A model generated the notes under the pieces. The model ran no database searches and was not told the origin of the DNA. It saw only the letters and a list, made by a program, of their open reading frames with translations. A stretch of DNA of 64,000 nucleotides. It comes from CAVVDY01 sp963819645. Its GTDB lineage: Bacteria > Acidobacteriota > Terriglobia > Terriglobales > Acidobacteriaceae. This document shows, piece by piece, positions 39,137 through 47,410 of the stretch (its first letter is position 1; each line of letters starts with the position of its first letter). The DNA lies in contig CAWFWZ010000016.1 in assembly GCA_963819645.1 (NCBI GenBank), forward strand, positions 124,001 through 188,000, given 5' to 3'. The position numbers were made by a program, and so were the translations under genes.

Positions 39137-39809
39137 ACTTCTGCCGATACTGATGCTGGTGTTTGCGATGCTTCCGCTGCGCGCGGCGGAGATCGCCAAC
39201 CTGAGCAACGGTTTCAGCATTCGTCATGAGCGGCACGAAATCGTCGGCGCGATCACCCGCTTATATACCGGCGCCGACACCAGCAGCTACATCGATGTTC
39301 CGACCGCCGAGGTCGCGAGCTTTGAACCTGCGCCGCCCGAGCCACAAATAGTTGCACCCGCCAAGCCCGTCGAGCTGAACGAAGTGATTCGCGAGGTCAG
39401 CCGCCGCAGCCGGCTTGATGCCGACTTCATTGCCAGCGTGATTCGCGCAGAGAGCGGCGGCAACGCGAATGCCGTCTCGCGCAAAGGCGCGCGCGGTCTG
39501 ATGCAATTGATGCCCGGCACCGCCGATCAGCTTGGAGTGAAGAACAGCTTCGACGCGGCGGAGAACGTCGACGGCGGCGTTCGTTACCTGATGCAGCTTT
39601 TACAGCAATTCAACTACGACGTCCCCAAAGCGCTGGCCGCCTATAACGCGGGCCCTCAGCGAGTCACGCAATACAAAGGAGTGCCGCCGTATCGCGAGAC
39701 GCGAGCTTATGTAGCGCGCATCATCCGCGATTACAACCGCAAGAAGCTGGCCGAGATGCAGCAAGCCAAACTCACCACCAAGACCAGCACGGCTGCGGGC
39801 AGCGACTGA
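39129..39809 (+). CDS. Lytic transglycosylase (SLT domain), secreted
   Basis: A 226-residue peptidoglycan lytic transglycosylase. ATG 39129 gives the signal peptide MRRLLPILMLVFAMLPLRAA and overlaps the HAD gene by eight bases; ATG 39114 is an alternative. The SLT catalytic core includes the Glu in IRAESGGNANAVSRKGARG, LMQLMPGTADQLG, and ALAAYNAGPQRV. It would cleave glycan strands in the periplasm. Confidence 0.92.
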   Translation: MRRLLPILMLVFAMLPLRAAEIANLSNGFSIRHERHEIVGAITRLYTGADTSSYIDVPTAEVASFEPAPPEPQIVAPAKPVELNEVIREVSRRSRLDADFIASVIRAESGGNANAVSRKGARGLMQLMPGTADQLGVKNSFDAAENVDGGVRYLMQLLQQFNYDVPKALAAYNAGPQRVTQYKGVPPYRETRAYVARIIRDYNRKKLAEMQQAKLTTKTSTAAGSD

Positions 39810-39832
39810 CACGTTCGTTCCTCTTTCATTGG

Positions 39833-40467
39833 TGTCATCCCGAGGAGGCCTTCAGGCCGACGAGGGACCTGCAGTTTGCTCGCGCTGCCCACGTATCGAC
39901 GCTTGCCAATGCGGTGTCATCCCGAGCGTAGCGCAGCGCAGCCGAGGGATCTGCAGTCTGCGCGCGCCGGCAAACCCTCTCACGTCGTGTCATCCCGAGC
40001 GGAGTCGAGGGATCTGCAGTTTCTTCACCGGCCCGAACGGCATCGCGTGAGCGGCATCAGTGCTCCGCATCCCCGCGGATGAAATTGCGCGCGTCCAGGA
40101 GTCGTGTACATCATGGCCAGCCGCTCGCTGACGCTCGACATCGGGATAACTGGGCATCTTTGGAGGCGCGTTCTGGAGCACAAAGCGCACGACTACCCAG
40201 GATCGAGCGTCTCGTCCATGTTGAAGTGTTTGGTGAGATCACTGAAGCCATCGCGCGCGAAAAGGAATTGAAAGGCCGGCGACGCGAAAAGAAAGTTGCT
40301 CTGATAAGAGCCACCATCGTTCTTCGCTGCGCGAGCAAACTGCAGGTCCCTCGGCTTCGCTGCGCTGCGCTCGGGATGACACCGCGTTACAGGGCGAGCT
40401 CGATCTTCGGCTGCGCGGGCAAACTGCAGGTCCCTCGGCTTCGCTGCGCTCCGCTCGGGATGACACC
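39833..40467. mobile_element. Degenerate repeat-bounded GIY-YIG element
   Basis: Three forward copies (39833-39879, 39915-39960, 39988-40022) face two reverse copies (40336-40382, 40420-40467). The centre (40023-40320) holds a leader (GGCCCGAACGGCATCGCGTG at 40031) and a decayed GIY-YIG gene on the plus strand. It has the same architecture as the intact block at 50277-51264, but the gene points the other way relative to the chromosome. Confidence 0.75.
40085..40320 (+). pseudogene. Decayed GIY-YIG nuclease gene
   Basis: The plus strand reads VYIMASRSLTLDIGITGHLWRRVLEHKAHDYP and, after a deletion, RIERLVHVEVFGEITEAIAREKELKGRRREKKVALIRAT. This matches the intact gene at 50525-50872 across its length. 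It has lost the residues between the Tyr-Pro and Arg-Ile-Glu-Arg positions, and the YIG tyrosine is Asp. The C-terminal tail is missing, and the reverse repeats follow within 20 bases. Confidence 0.85.
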
Positions 40468-40596
40468 CTTGATCAAAGGTGCCGGGCAGGGGCGAAGGAA
40501 TGATCGTACCCGCGGCTTCTTTACGGCATCTGTTTAACTTGACTCCCCGCCCATTTCCGTTTCTCCTCAGTAAGACGCCCAATCGAAAATTCCTGA

Positions 40597-41634
40597 ATGA
40601 ATAAAAAACGCATTCTCATCATGCTCGTGGTTCTCGCCGTGCTCTGCGCGCTGGTGTATCTGCAGGTACGGGCCTGGAAGCAGTTTGATTGGAAAACATT
40701 TCGGTATCAGACCGAGCACGTGAACTGGCTGCTGATTTTTGCCGGCGTCGTGCTTACTTACGCTGCCTATGCCTTACGCGCAGTGCGCTGGAAGATATTT
40801 CTCAAGCCGGTCTGCAAGACGACCAGCGCCCGGCTCATGGCCCCGCAGTTCATCGGCTTCACCGCCCTCGCGTTGCTGGGGCGCGCCGGCGAGGTAGTGC
40901 GTCCCTACATCATCGCCCGCAAAGAGAACCTGACGTTCGCCTCGCAGATGGCGGTGTGGACGGTGGAGCGCATCTTCGATATGGGAGGCTTTGCCGTACT
41001 GCTGGCATTCAGTTTCCTGTCTCCTGATCTGCGGGCGCTTCCCTTCTATCACGGTTTGCGCGAAGGAGCCTTCGCGCTTTTCGCCCTGGTGCTCGGGCTG
41101 GTCGTAGCGATGGTGATTATTCGCAAGGCCGGAGAGCGGGTGGGCGATCTGCTGCATGGCGTATTCGCCGGAACGTTTCCGCGGTTTGCCCATCATCTGC
41201 GAGATAAGATTCGCAGCTTCAGCGTGGGGCTGGAGACCATTCACAGCCTGGGTGCCGCCCTGCAGTTGACGGCCCTTAGCGTCTTCATGTGGTTGCTGGT
41301 CGCAGTGGATTACATCGCGATCATGCGCGCTTATCCCGGCGCGTTGCATGAGGCGACGCTGGCCATGGCAATTCTGCTGATGGGCGCGAGCATGGTGGGA
41401 TCGCTGCTGCAACTGCCCGGCGTCGGAGGCGGATCGCAGTTGGCGACCATCGGAATGCTGAGCGCCGCCTTCGGTATTCCGCATGAGCTGGCGGTGAGCT
41501 GTGGAATGCTGCTGTGGGCCGTGACCTTTATGTCGGTGATTCCGGCAGGCCTGCTGCTGGCGCGCCGCGAACAGATTTCGCTGCGAGCCGTCGAAGAGCA
41601 GGCGGAAGAGAAAGCTGCAGAACTGGCACAGTAA
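40597..41634 (+). CDS. Lysylphosphatidylglycerol synthase TM-domain family (UPF0104) membrane protein
   Basis: A 345-residue flippase-like membrane protein with about eight helices (first ILIMLVVLAVLCALVYLQV). Family markers are YALRAVRWKIFLKP, GRAGEVVRPYIIARKE and VWTVERIFDMGGF. Only the MprF-type membrane domain is present, with no synthase domain. Such proteins move or bind lipids or isoprenoid-linked intermediates; the substrate is unknown. Intact, just downstream of a repeat block. Confidence 0.88.
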   Translation: MNKKRILIMLVVLAVLCALVYLQVRAWKQFDWKTFRYQTEHVNWLLIFAGVVLTYAAYALRAVRWKIFLKPVCKTTSARLMAPQFIGFTALALLGRAGEVVRPYIIARKENLTFASQMAVWTVERIFDMGGFAVLLAFSFLSPDLRALPFYHGLREGAFALFALVLGLVVAMVIIRKAGERVGDLLHGVFAGTFPRFAHHLRDKIRSFSVGLETIHSLGAALQLTALSVFMWLLVAVDYIAIMRAYPGALHEATLAMAILLMGASMVGSLLQLPGVGGGSQLATIGMLSAAFGIPHELAVSCGMLLWAVTFMSVIPAGLLLARREQISLRAVEEQAEEKAAELAQ

Positions 41635-41641
41635 GGAGCTG

Positions 41642-41812
41642 AAGTTCGGGTAGAACTGGCTCAGGTAGAGCTGGCCTTCAGGCAGAACTGGCTCGGGTAG
41701 AGCTGGGCTCGGGTAGAGCTGGGCTCGGGTAGAACTGGCTCGGGTAGAGCTGGCCTTCAGGCCAGCGTTAAAGCCCTTTGAAATCGCGGGGCTTTAGCCC
41801 CGGCGTAGGATG
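41642..41812. repeat. Tandem GCTCGGGTAGAGCTGG units plus palindromes
   Basis: A run of about seven near-identical units of 17-18 bases (core GGGTAGAGCTGG or GGGTAGAACTGG) ends in the perfect palindrome GCTGGCCTTCAGGCCAGC (41749-41766). It is followed by a GGGGCTTTAGCCCC hairpin near 41790. It lies directly after the LPG-type gene. Confidence 0.8.
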
Positions 41813-42298
41813 CGACGCCAACCCTATTCGCAACCAGGCGGCCTTGCATAGCACCAAGGTAACTCACCTTTCGTTCGGGATGTTTGTGACGGCTGTCACA
41901 TACTGGGTTGCGCAATCCGTTTACTCTCATCCTGCGATCTTTAGGCGTACAGCAGTTGGCGACGCGAGCGGCTCATCCTAGGCAAGTAGCCGACTGGCAA
42001 GTTGCCGAAACCGCAATGCATGCGGCGGAGGCACAAAAAACCAGATGCGCCAATGCTCCATACTGAAACTACCGACCTGATGACATTTCGCAAGGGCAAG
42101 TGAGCGCGCTCCTCCTATTTGATTTTGCAGCATGAAGAATCGGATAAGCGACAGCAGAGAAAGAGCAGGCAGGCAGAAATCAAAGAAGTTATCGCTTAAG
42201 ACTTGGCTAGTAGCTGTTAGAACGATTCAACCCTCTCCCTGGCGGCACGGCTTTTCGTCTTTTTAGCAACCGTGCAACCCGGACCTCGCGAGTCCACC
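41813..42298. other. Intergenic region with a CRP-like site and no clear gene
   Basis: Nearly 500 bases without a convincing protein gene. It contains the TGTGA-N6-TCACA site at 41885-41900. A 44-codon reading frame at 42132-42266 lacks a ribosome binding site and was not accepted. An unrecognised small RNA downstream of the site is possible. Confidence 0.45.
41885..41900. promoter_or_regulatory. CRP/FNR-family binding site
   Basis: TGTGA-CGGCTG-TCACA matches the CRP core TGTGA-N6-TCACA exactly. The nearest annotated gene start on either strand is far away, so its target is unclear. Confidence 0.6.
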
Positions 42299-42955
42299 CT
42301 AATCGGGCAGCGGACCGCTCCATCGTGCGCTTTGCAGTTGCTCGCGGATAGTCTCCGGCGAGGCGGCGCAGATTGCTGCCATTCCCAGTTCCTCGGCGGC
42401 ACGCGTGTTGCGCTCCTTGTCGTCGATAAACAACACCTCGTTCGCCTTCACCATCAGGCAATCCAGACACTGCTGAAAGATCTGCGCATCGGGTTTGGCC
42501 ACCCCAATCTCAGCCGATAAGACAACGCATTGGAAGTCGCGAAGCCAGGCGAACTCCGCATGCGCTGCTTTGACCAGGTCCATATGCATGTTCGAGATCA
42601 TGGCGGTCTTGATTCCCCGATCCCGCAACTGCGCCGCCCAAGCCAACATCTGAGGATTGACATTGCTCCACATCGCAACGTCGGTGCGACGCAGCCACTC
42701 GATCTGCTCCGTCGTAAGCTGGGTGCCGGCATCGCGCGCAACTGCCTGCCAATACTGCTCGCCTGTCAAGAGGCCGCGATCGTAGTCCTGGCGTTCCGCA
42801 TAGTAGTACTCACGAAACTTCGCAACCGTCACGTGCAGTAACTCCGCCATGGCAGCGATGGTATCGAGCGGCGGCGGATAGGAGAGCACTTCGCCAAAGT
42901 CGTAGATCACTGCGCGGATCAGATGGCCATTCAGTCGGGCTGGCGCAAGGGACAT
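42299..42955 (-). CDS. HAD-superfamily hydrolase, subfamily IA
   Basis: A 218-residue haloacid-dehalogenase-like hydrolase. Motif I is VIYDFGEVL, the DFGxVL form in which the second Asp of DxD is Gly, as in many epoxide-hydrolase-N-domain-like and YihX-like members. Motif II is MISNMHMD, the Lys lies in IGVAKPDAQIF, and the acidic motif is VLFIDDKERNTRAAEELGM. Substrate unknown, perhaps a sugar phosphate. Confidence 0.9.
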   Translation of the reverse strand: MSLAPARLNGHLIRAVIYDFGEVLSYPPPLDTIAAMAELLHVTVAKFREYYYAERQDYDRGLLTGEQYWQAVARDAGTQLTTEQIEWLRRTDVAMWSNVNPQMLAWAAQLRDRGIKTAMISNMHMDLVKAAHAEFAWLRDFQCVVLSAEIGVAKPDAQIFQQCLDCLMVKANEVLFIDDKERNTRAAEELGMAAICAASPETIREQLQSARWSGPLPD

Positions 42956-42990
42956 GATTCGAAGGTATCAAACTGCCGTAGCCTGACGGG

Positions 42991-43528
42991 TGTCATCCCG
43001 AGCGAAGTCGAGTTTGCTCGTGCCCGCCCTCTCATGCGTGTCATCCCGAGCGGAGCCGAGGGATCCGCAGTTCGCGCGCGCTGCCGACGAACAACTATTC
43101 CCCGCGGGTGTCATCCCGAGCGAAGTCGAGGGATCTGCAGTTTGCTTGTGCCCCCGGCGAGTCATCCATTCCAGAGATGCGCCCAGAACGCCCGTTCCAG
43201 CCTGCGCTGGATAGCAGAGCGCTGATGCCGCTCACGCGAGGCCGTTCGGGCTAGTGAGCAAACTGCAGGTTCCTCGGCTTCGCTGCGCTGCGCTCGGAAT
43301 GACACCACGGAAAGATTTGCGGCGCGAGCAAACTGCAGGTCCCTCGGCTTCGCTGCGCTACGCTCGGAATGACACCACGGAAAGATTTGCGGCGCGAGCA
43401 AACTGCAGGTCCCTCGGCTTCGCTGCGCTACGCTCGGGATGACACCACGGGAAAGATTTGCGGCGCGATCAAACTGCAGGTTCCTCGGCTTCCCCTCGAC
43501 TGCGCTCGGGGTTCGCTCGGAATGACAC
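42991..43528. mobile_element. Repeat array with GIY-YIG leader remnant
   Basis: Forward copies at 42991-43020 (truncated), 43039-43074 and 43109-43145 face reverse copies at 43258-43304, 43328-43374, 43398-43444 and 43469-43528. The reverse copies are tandem with a period of about 70 bases, including the shared linker AAGATTTGCGGCGCGA. The centre contains, on the minus strand, the leader seen in the other blocks (CCCGAACGGCCTCGCGTGAG) and a fragment resembling the GHLWRRVLEH part of the nuclease gene near 43165-43195. Confidence 0.75.
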
Positions 43529-43569
43529 ACATTGATTTACTCGGCATTGGAGAACGCTAACGGCGCACC

Positions 43570-43585
43570 TGTGACGAACATCACA
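43570..43585. promoter_or_regulatory. CRP/FNR-family binding site
   Basis: TGTGA-CGAACA-TCACA, extended to CCTGTGA...TCACAGG as a perfect 7-base inverted repeat. It lies 88 bases upstream of the ATG at 43674, a position compatible with activation of that small gene. Confidence 0.65.
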
Positions 43586-43673
43586 GGGGGACGTGACAAG
43601 TGGTATATGTCCCCCACCCGCCCTGCGGTATTTCTACTCGTGTAAACAAATTCAATTCTGTCGGGAAGCAGAA

Positions 43674-43940
43674 ATGATCGACCTATCTAAGAAGTGCTGG
43701 CGCGAGAAAGTCACCGCCGAAATTACCCTGGCGCACCTGCAACACTTTGCCGCCGAATCAGGAAGTCACATGAGCGCTGACGAGCTGGCAGCGTTCCTCA
43801 ACCAGGACGGCCGCGCGCACGATATGTGGGTACACATGATGCAGGCCGGTGAAGATTACATCAAGTCCGTTCTTGACCAGAAGGTGGTCGTAATGCACGC
43901 CGTAAAACACGCGCCAACGCACGCGGCGCGGGTGCAATGA
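43674..43940 (+). CDS. Small hypothetical protein under a CRP-like site
   Basis: An 88-residue protein (MIDLSKKCWREKVTAEITL at the start, HMSADELAAFLNQDGRAHDMWVHMMQAGEDYI in the middle). No family recognised; it looks helical and soluble. ATG 43674 was chosen over upstream alternatives because the frame upstream runs into the regulatory region. A terminator follows at 43992, so it is a single-gene unit likely controlled by the CRP/FNR-type site upstream. Confidence 0.65.
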   Translation: MIDLSKKCWREKVTAEITLAHLQHFAAESGSHMSADELAAFLNQDGRAHDMWVHMMQAGEDYIKSVLDQKVVVMHAVKHAPTHAARVQ

Positions 43941-43991
43941 GCCTAATCCTCCTCTCATAACCAACGACGAATGCTCCTCCACCTCCTCCCG

Positions 43992-44016
43992 AAGGGCTGC
44001 CACAAGCAGCCCTTTC
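43992..44016 (+). terminator. Rho-independent terminator
   Basis: AAGGGCTGC / GCAGCCCTT stem of nine bases with loop CACAA, followed by TTC. It lies about 50 bases after the small gene ending at 43940. Confidence 0.75.
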
Positions 44017-44232
44017 GACGTTTCAGCAGCAACACCGCCCGACGAAAAGACGCCAGCGGCCACTCCAACCGACGCATAATCCCGTGGTATTCTCGACGAA
44101 TCAGGTTCTGGTTGCCCGACCCCAGCAACCCCCGGAGCGCCATTTAGCGTCATAACCAATAACAGTCTCGTATCCCCAACAACTTGCGAGCCGCCCAGGC
44201 GAGCAGCCCGGCAAATTGGATTTGAGGTTTAT

Positions 44233-44622
44233 GTGTCCTCCTCCGCTAACACGCCGGCTCGAATTCTTTGTGTGGACGATCGCGTAAGCTCGCTTGAAGT
44301 GCGGCGGGCGCTGCTGAGAACCGTCGGCTACGATGTCCTCATTGCCAGCGATCCACCGACTGCCCTGGCTATTACCGACAAGGTTGTGGTCGACCTGGTC
44401 ATACTCGACTTCAACTTCCCTGGCCAGATGTCGGGCGAGGAGTTAGCGAATAAACTGCGCGCGGCGCATCCCAGGCTCCCGCTCATCATGTTGTCGGGAG
44501 TACCTGAGCTGCCCGCCAGCGCAGCAGGAAGTGTGGATGTATTGCTGATGAAAGGCGCCGGCCGGCCAACCGATCTGTTACAGGCGATCGCCCGACTGCT
44601 ACCGAGCAAGGCTGTGGCGTAA
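44233..44622 (+). CDS. Single-domain response regulator
   Basis: A 129-residue CheY-like receiver with no output domain. Acidic pair in ILCVDDRVSS, phospho-acceptor Asp in LVILDFNFPG, Ser in IMLSGVPE, and the conserved Lys in LLMKGAGRP. The GTG start at 44233 follows GAGG. It may relay phosphate to the chemosensory-like cluster downstream, but no histidine kinase is present in the window. Confidence 0.9.
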   Translation: MSSSANTPARILCVDDRVSSLEVRRALLRTVGYDVLIASDPPTALAITDKVVVDLVILDFNFPGQMSGEELANKLRAAHPRLPLIMLSGVPELPASAAGSVDVLLMKGAGRPTDLLQAIARLLPSKAVA

Positions 44623-44721
44623 ATTCCGCACAGGCACCTGAAGCAGCAACGCGCCTCTAAACGCACAACCAAGCAATCCCGCGCGAAGTACGAGAAGCCT
44701 GCCAACTTATTTTTTGACGTT

Positions 44722-44749
44722 GCCGCTAGCGGGAGCTAGCCGGCTTTTT
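44722..44749 (+). terminator. Probable terminator between convergent genes
   Basis: GCCGCTAGC-GGGA-GCTAGCCGGC, a stem with one bulge, is followed by TTTTT on the plus strand. It overlaps the 3' end of the convergent HTH gene and would end the response-regulator transcript. Confidence 0.6.
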
Positions 44750-45128
44750 CCAGTGATGTGAATCCATTTCCCCGGCGGGTCGCTTCGTTACGGTGGCGCC
44801 GCGACAGTTCGAGGAATTGGTTGCAGGTCTTCATGAGCTCGCGGGTACTGTCGCGCAACATCCGGGTCTGGGCCATCAATTCGTTGGAGAGCGCGAGATT
44901 TCTCTGAATATGGAGAGGACTGGGAACGTGCTCCGTTCCGTTCTTCCTACCGTCCTGGCGGCGGGCCCACTTATCAAGTTCGGTGGGAAATGCGAGAACC
45001 ACGCCTTTGCTGGATCCAGAAGGACGATGGACGGGCAATCCCGAGCAGCGCTCCCACCGCTGCACGGTGCGAACCCCCTTACCCAGGTAGTTTGCGATTT
45101 CCTTCCAAGAGCCCAAAACGGCCTGCAT
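44736..45128 (-). CDS. HTH protein of the acidobacterial WKEIANYLGKGVRTVQRWE type
   Basis: A 130-residue protein. The N-terminal helix-turn-helix SWKEIANYLGKGVRTVQRWE (residues 7-26) is followed by a short wing-like segment (GLPVHRPSGSSKGVVLAFPTELDKWARR) and a helical C-terminal half. In Acidobacteriota this HTH is often fused to TPR or sensory regions; here it stands alone. It is probably a DNA-binding regulator, with unknown targets. Confidence 0.82.
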   Translation of the reverse strand: MQAVLGSWKEIANYLGKGVRTVQRWERCSGLPVHRPSGSSKGVVLAFPTELDKWARRQDGRKNGTEHVPSPLHIQRNLALSNELMAQTRMLRDSTRELMKTCNQFLELSRRHRNEATRRGNGFTSLEKAG

Positions 45129-45254
45129 CGTAAGCTCCTCGATGGGCAGTCAGTGAGTTGGGTGACGCTATCTGGCGTTCCTACCCTGTGTTGATAAGAG
45201 TTAATCTCTGCTGACGCGGTTGTCAATAGGCTTAACCCCCGCCGGAGTATAAAA

Positions 45255-45473
45255 ATGGTTTCCCATTGCGCAAATCCCCTGTGTGCCCGGTCTTTCCGTT
45301 CGCTGAAGCAAGGCCGGCTCGTAGTGCTGCCACCTTTACGCAAGTCAGTCTCGCCAGAGGGCGGTCAGCCGACTGTAGCTTGGCTATGCGAGGAATGTGC
45401 CAGCTCCTTCGACGTCATTCGTGACGATGACGGCCGGGTGCAGGTAGTCAGGAGCAGGGCTGCCGCCGCGTGA
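45255..45473 (+). CDS. Small zinc-ribbon-like protein
   Basis: A 72-residue protein with two Cys pairs, CANPLCARSF and WLCEECASSF, spaced as in a zinc ribbon. The family is unknown. It is divergent from the HTH gene and precedes the CheB cluster. Nucleic-acid or protein binding is plausible but not shown. Confidence 0.65.
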   Translation: MVSHCANPLCARSFRSLKQGRLVVLPPLRKSVSPEGGQPTVAWLCEECASSFDVIRDDDGRVQVVRSRAAAA

Positions 45474-45639
45474 TAACCGCAAATGAATGCCTTTAGCATC
45501 CGCGTGGAGGTGCCTCGATTACAGCCGAAGCAGGTTACCACCCATTACTTCAACAGCTTGCGTAAATCGGTAACACTCTCATTTCGCCAAACTAGCATCC
45601 AAGCGTTAAGGACTAGTGAGTAGTCGTTGAGGCCGCAAA

Positions 45640-46671
45640 GTGCCAGAAGCTGAATTTTCAAACAACGGTTTTCACCGCGACATTATCGTGATCGGCGCCT
45701 CCGCCGGAGGTGTCGAGGCCTTGATGCAGATGACTGGCCGCTTTTCGGCGATGGATGCGGCGGTTTTCGTGGTGCTGCACTCCGGTCCTAATCGACCGAG
45801 CTATCTGTACAACCTGCTGCACCGGCAAACCCAGGAAATGGGCGTGACGATTGCGGAGAACGGGCTCGCCATCGAACACGGCCATATTTATCTCAGCGTG
45901 CCGGATTGTCACCTGGTGCTGGAGCCGGACCACATGCGTCTGGTTCGCGGACCGATGGAAAACCGTCATCGCCCGTCCATCGATGCTCTGTTTCGTTCTG
46001 CTGCCAAAGCCTTCGGGCCACGGGTGATCGGAGTTGTGCTGTCCGGCTACCTCGACGACGGCAGCGCTGGGCTACACAGCATCAAGCGTGCGGGAGGCCT
46101 GGCCGTCGTGCAGGACCCGAAGGATGCCGTGGCGTCCAGCATGCCGGAAAATGCGATTGCAACCACCAAGGTTGACTACGTTTCTCCGGTAACGGAAATT
46201 CCTGATCTTCTAAGTCGTCTGGTGAAGCAGCCGCTGAAAGTGGAACACATCAGCGCCGCGGCACACGAAGGCGGCAACGGAAAAGACGAACTGGTCGATC
46301 CCAAGGGAACTCCTTCGGCCTATACCTGCCCGGAATGTCATGGAACATTGTGGGAAATTCAGCAGGGCAAGTTGTTGCGCTATGCCTGCCGTGTCGGGCA
46401 TGCCTTCACCGCCGAATCTATGTTTCAGGACCAGATCAACGCCACGGAGCGGGCGGTGTGGGCGGCGCTTCGAGCGCTGGAAGAACGGGCCGATCTGTCG
46501 CGCCGCATGGAACAGCGGTCGCTCGCCAGTGGTTTGCAAACCGTGGCCAATCGGTACCGCCAGTTGGCGCAGGCGGCGGACAAAGATGCTGCCGTGCTCC
46601 GCAAGCTTCTGCTGAAGAACCCGCCCGCGCAAATTCGCGAGCGCGACGATGAGCTAGCCAACTCGGCCTGA
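45640..46671 (+). CDS. cheB: CheB-type methylesterase with C-terminal zinc-ribbon and helix
   Basis: A 343-residue stand-alone CheB catalytic domain without a receiver. Catalytic residues: Ser in VIGASAGGVEAL, His in VVLHSGPNRPS, Asp in GVVLSGYLDDGSAG. After residue about 225 comes a Cys motif (YTCPECHGTLWEI...YACRVGHAF) and a helical tail. Such proteins demethylate or deamidate chemoreceptors or similar targets. GTG 45640 is the start. First of three chemosensory genes. Confidence 0.92.
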   Translation: MPEAEFSNNGFHRDIIVIGASAGGVEALMQMTGRFSAMDAAVFVVLHSGPNRPSYLYNLLHRQTQEMGVTIAENGLAIEHGHIYLSVPDCHLVLEPDHMRLVRGPMENRHRPSIDALFRSAAKAFGPRVIGVVLSGYLDDGSAGLHSIKRAGGLAVVQDPKDAVASSMPENAIATTKVDYVSPVTEIPDLLSRLVKQPLKVEHISAAAHEGGNGKDELVDPKGTPSAYTCPECHGTLWEIQQGKLLRYACRVGHAFTAESMFQDQINATERAVWAALRALEERADLSRRMEQRSLASGLQTVANRYRQLAQAADKDAAVLRKLLLKNPPAQIRERDDELANSA

Positions 46672-46753
46672 TCGCGGTTGCCTGCAGTAGAAGGCTGACG
46701 CGCTTACGCTGTCGATTGTTCGGCGCGTTGCGGAATACCTGCATATAATCAGG

Positions 46754-47410
46754 GTGGGTGAACCGGTGCGCAATGCTCCCAAAGCTGCAAGAACGAGTAC
46801 GGCCGGGGACATCCCGGCGGATCCCTCGCAACGCTACGCCATCGTAGCAATCGGCGGCTCGGCTGGCGGATTGGAATCCGTTCGCGCCATCCTGCACGGT
46901 CTTCCTGCGGACTTTACTTCGCCGATTCTGGTGGTCCTGCATCTTCATCCCAAGTACACCAGCCACATGGCCGAGATATTGCGCCGGCAAACCGATCTGG
47001 AAGTCAAAGATGCCGAGGAGCAGGAGACCATCGCCGCCGGATGTGTCTACATGGCGCCAACGAACCGGCACCTGTTAGTGAATCGGGGGTTAATCAAGCT
47101 CTCCGACACGCCTGCCGTAAACTACAGCCGGCCCTCTGTCGATCGAACCTTCGAGTCGGTGGTGAAGACCTACGGATCGCGGGTGATTGGAGTGGTGCTG
47201 AGCGGCTCCGGCAAGGACGGCTCCGAAGGTTTGCGCGCCATTAAAGAGGCCGGCGGCTTTGCCATCGTTGAAGATCCTCTCACTGCCCGTTTTCCTGCCA
47301 TGCCTACCGCCGCGGTATCGGCTTCCAGCGTCGATCGCATCGTGCCGCTCAGCGAGATTGCTCCACTGCTGTTGGAGTTATCCGGGGCAATGCAGGAATC
47401 TGTGGGTTGA
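46754..47410 (+). CDS. cheB: CheB-type methylesterase, second copy
   Basis: A 218-residue CheB domain alone: Ser in IGGSAGGLES, His in VVLHLHPKYTSHM, Asp in VVLSGSGKDGSEG. The start is taken as GTG 46754; the true start could be slightly downstream. Its stop overlaps the ATG of the CheR gene (TGATG), so the two are translationally coupled. Confidence 0.92.
   Translation: MGEPVRNAPKAARTSTAGDIPADPSQRYAIVAIGGSAGGLESVRAILHGLPADFTSPILVVLHLHPKYTSHMAEILRRQTDLEVKDAEEQETIAAGCVYMAPTNRHLLVNRGLIKLSDTPAVNYSRPSVDRTFESVVKTYGSRVIGVVLSGSGKDGSEGLRAIKEAGGFAIVEDPLTARFPAMPTAAVSASSVDRIVPLSEIAPLLLELSGAMQESVG

Noticed and set aside
42132..42266. A 44-codon frame after the CRP-like site
   Set aside because: No ribosome binding site, basic low-information sequence and no similarity that I recognise. 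Left as a possible but unsupported small gene.
43758..44159. Minus-strand frame opposite the small gene at 43674
   Set aside because: It overlaps the CRP-controlled gene and its terminator and shows no domain. The plus-strand gene explains the region.
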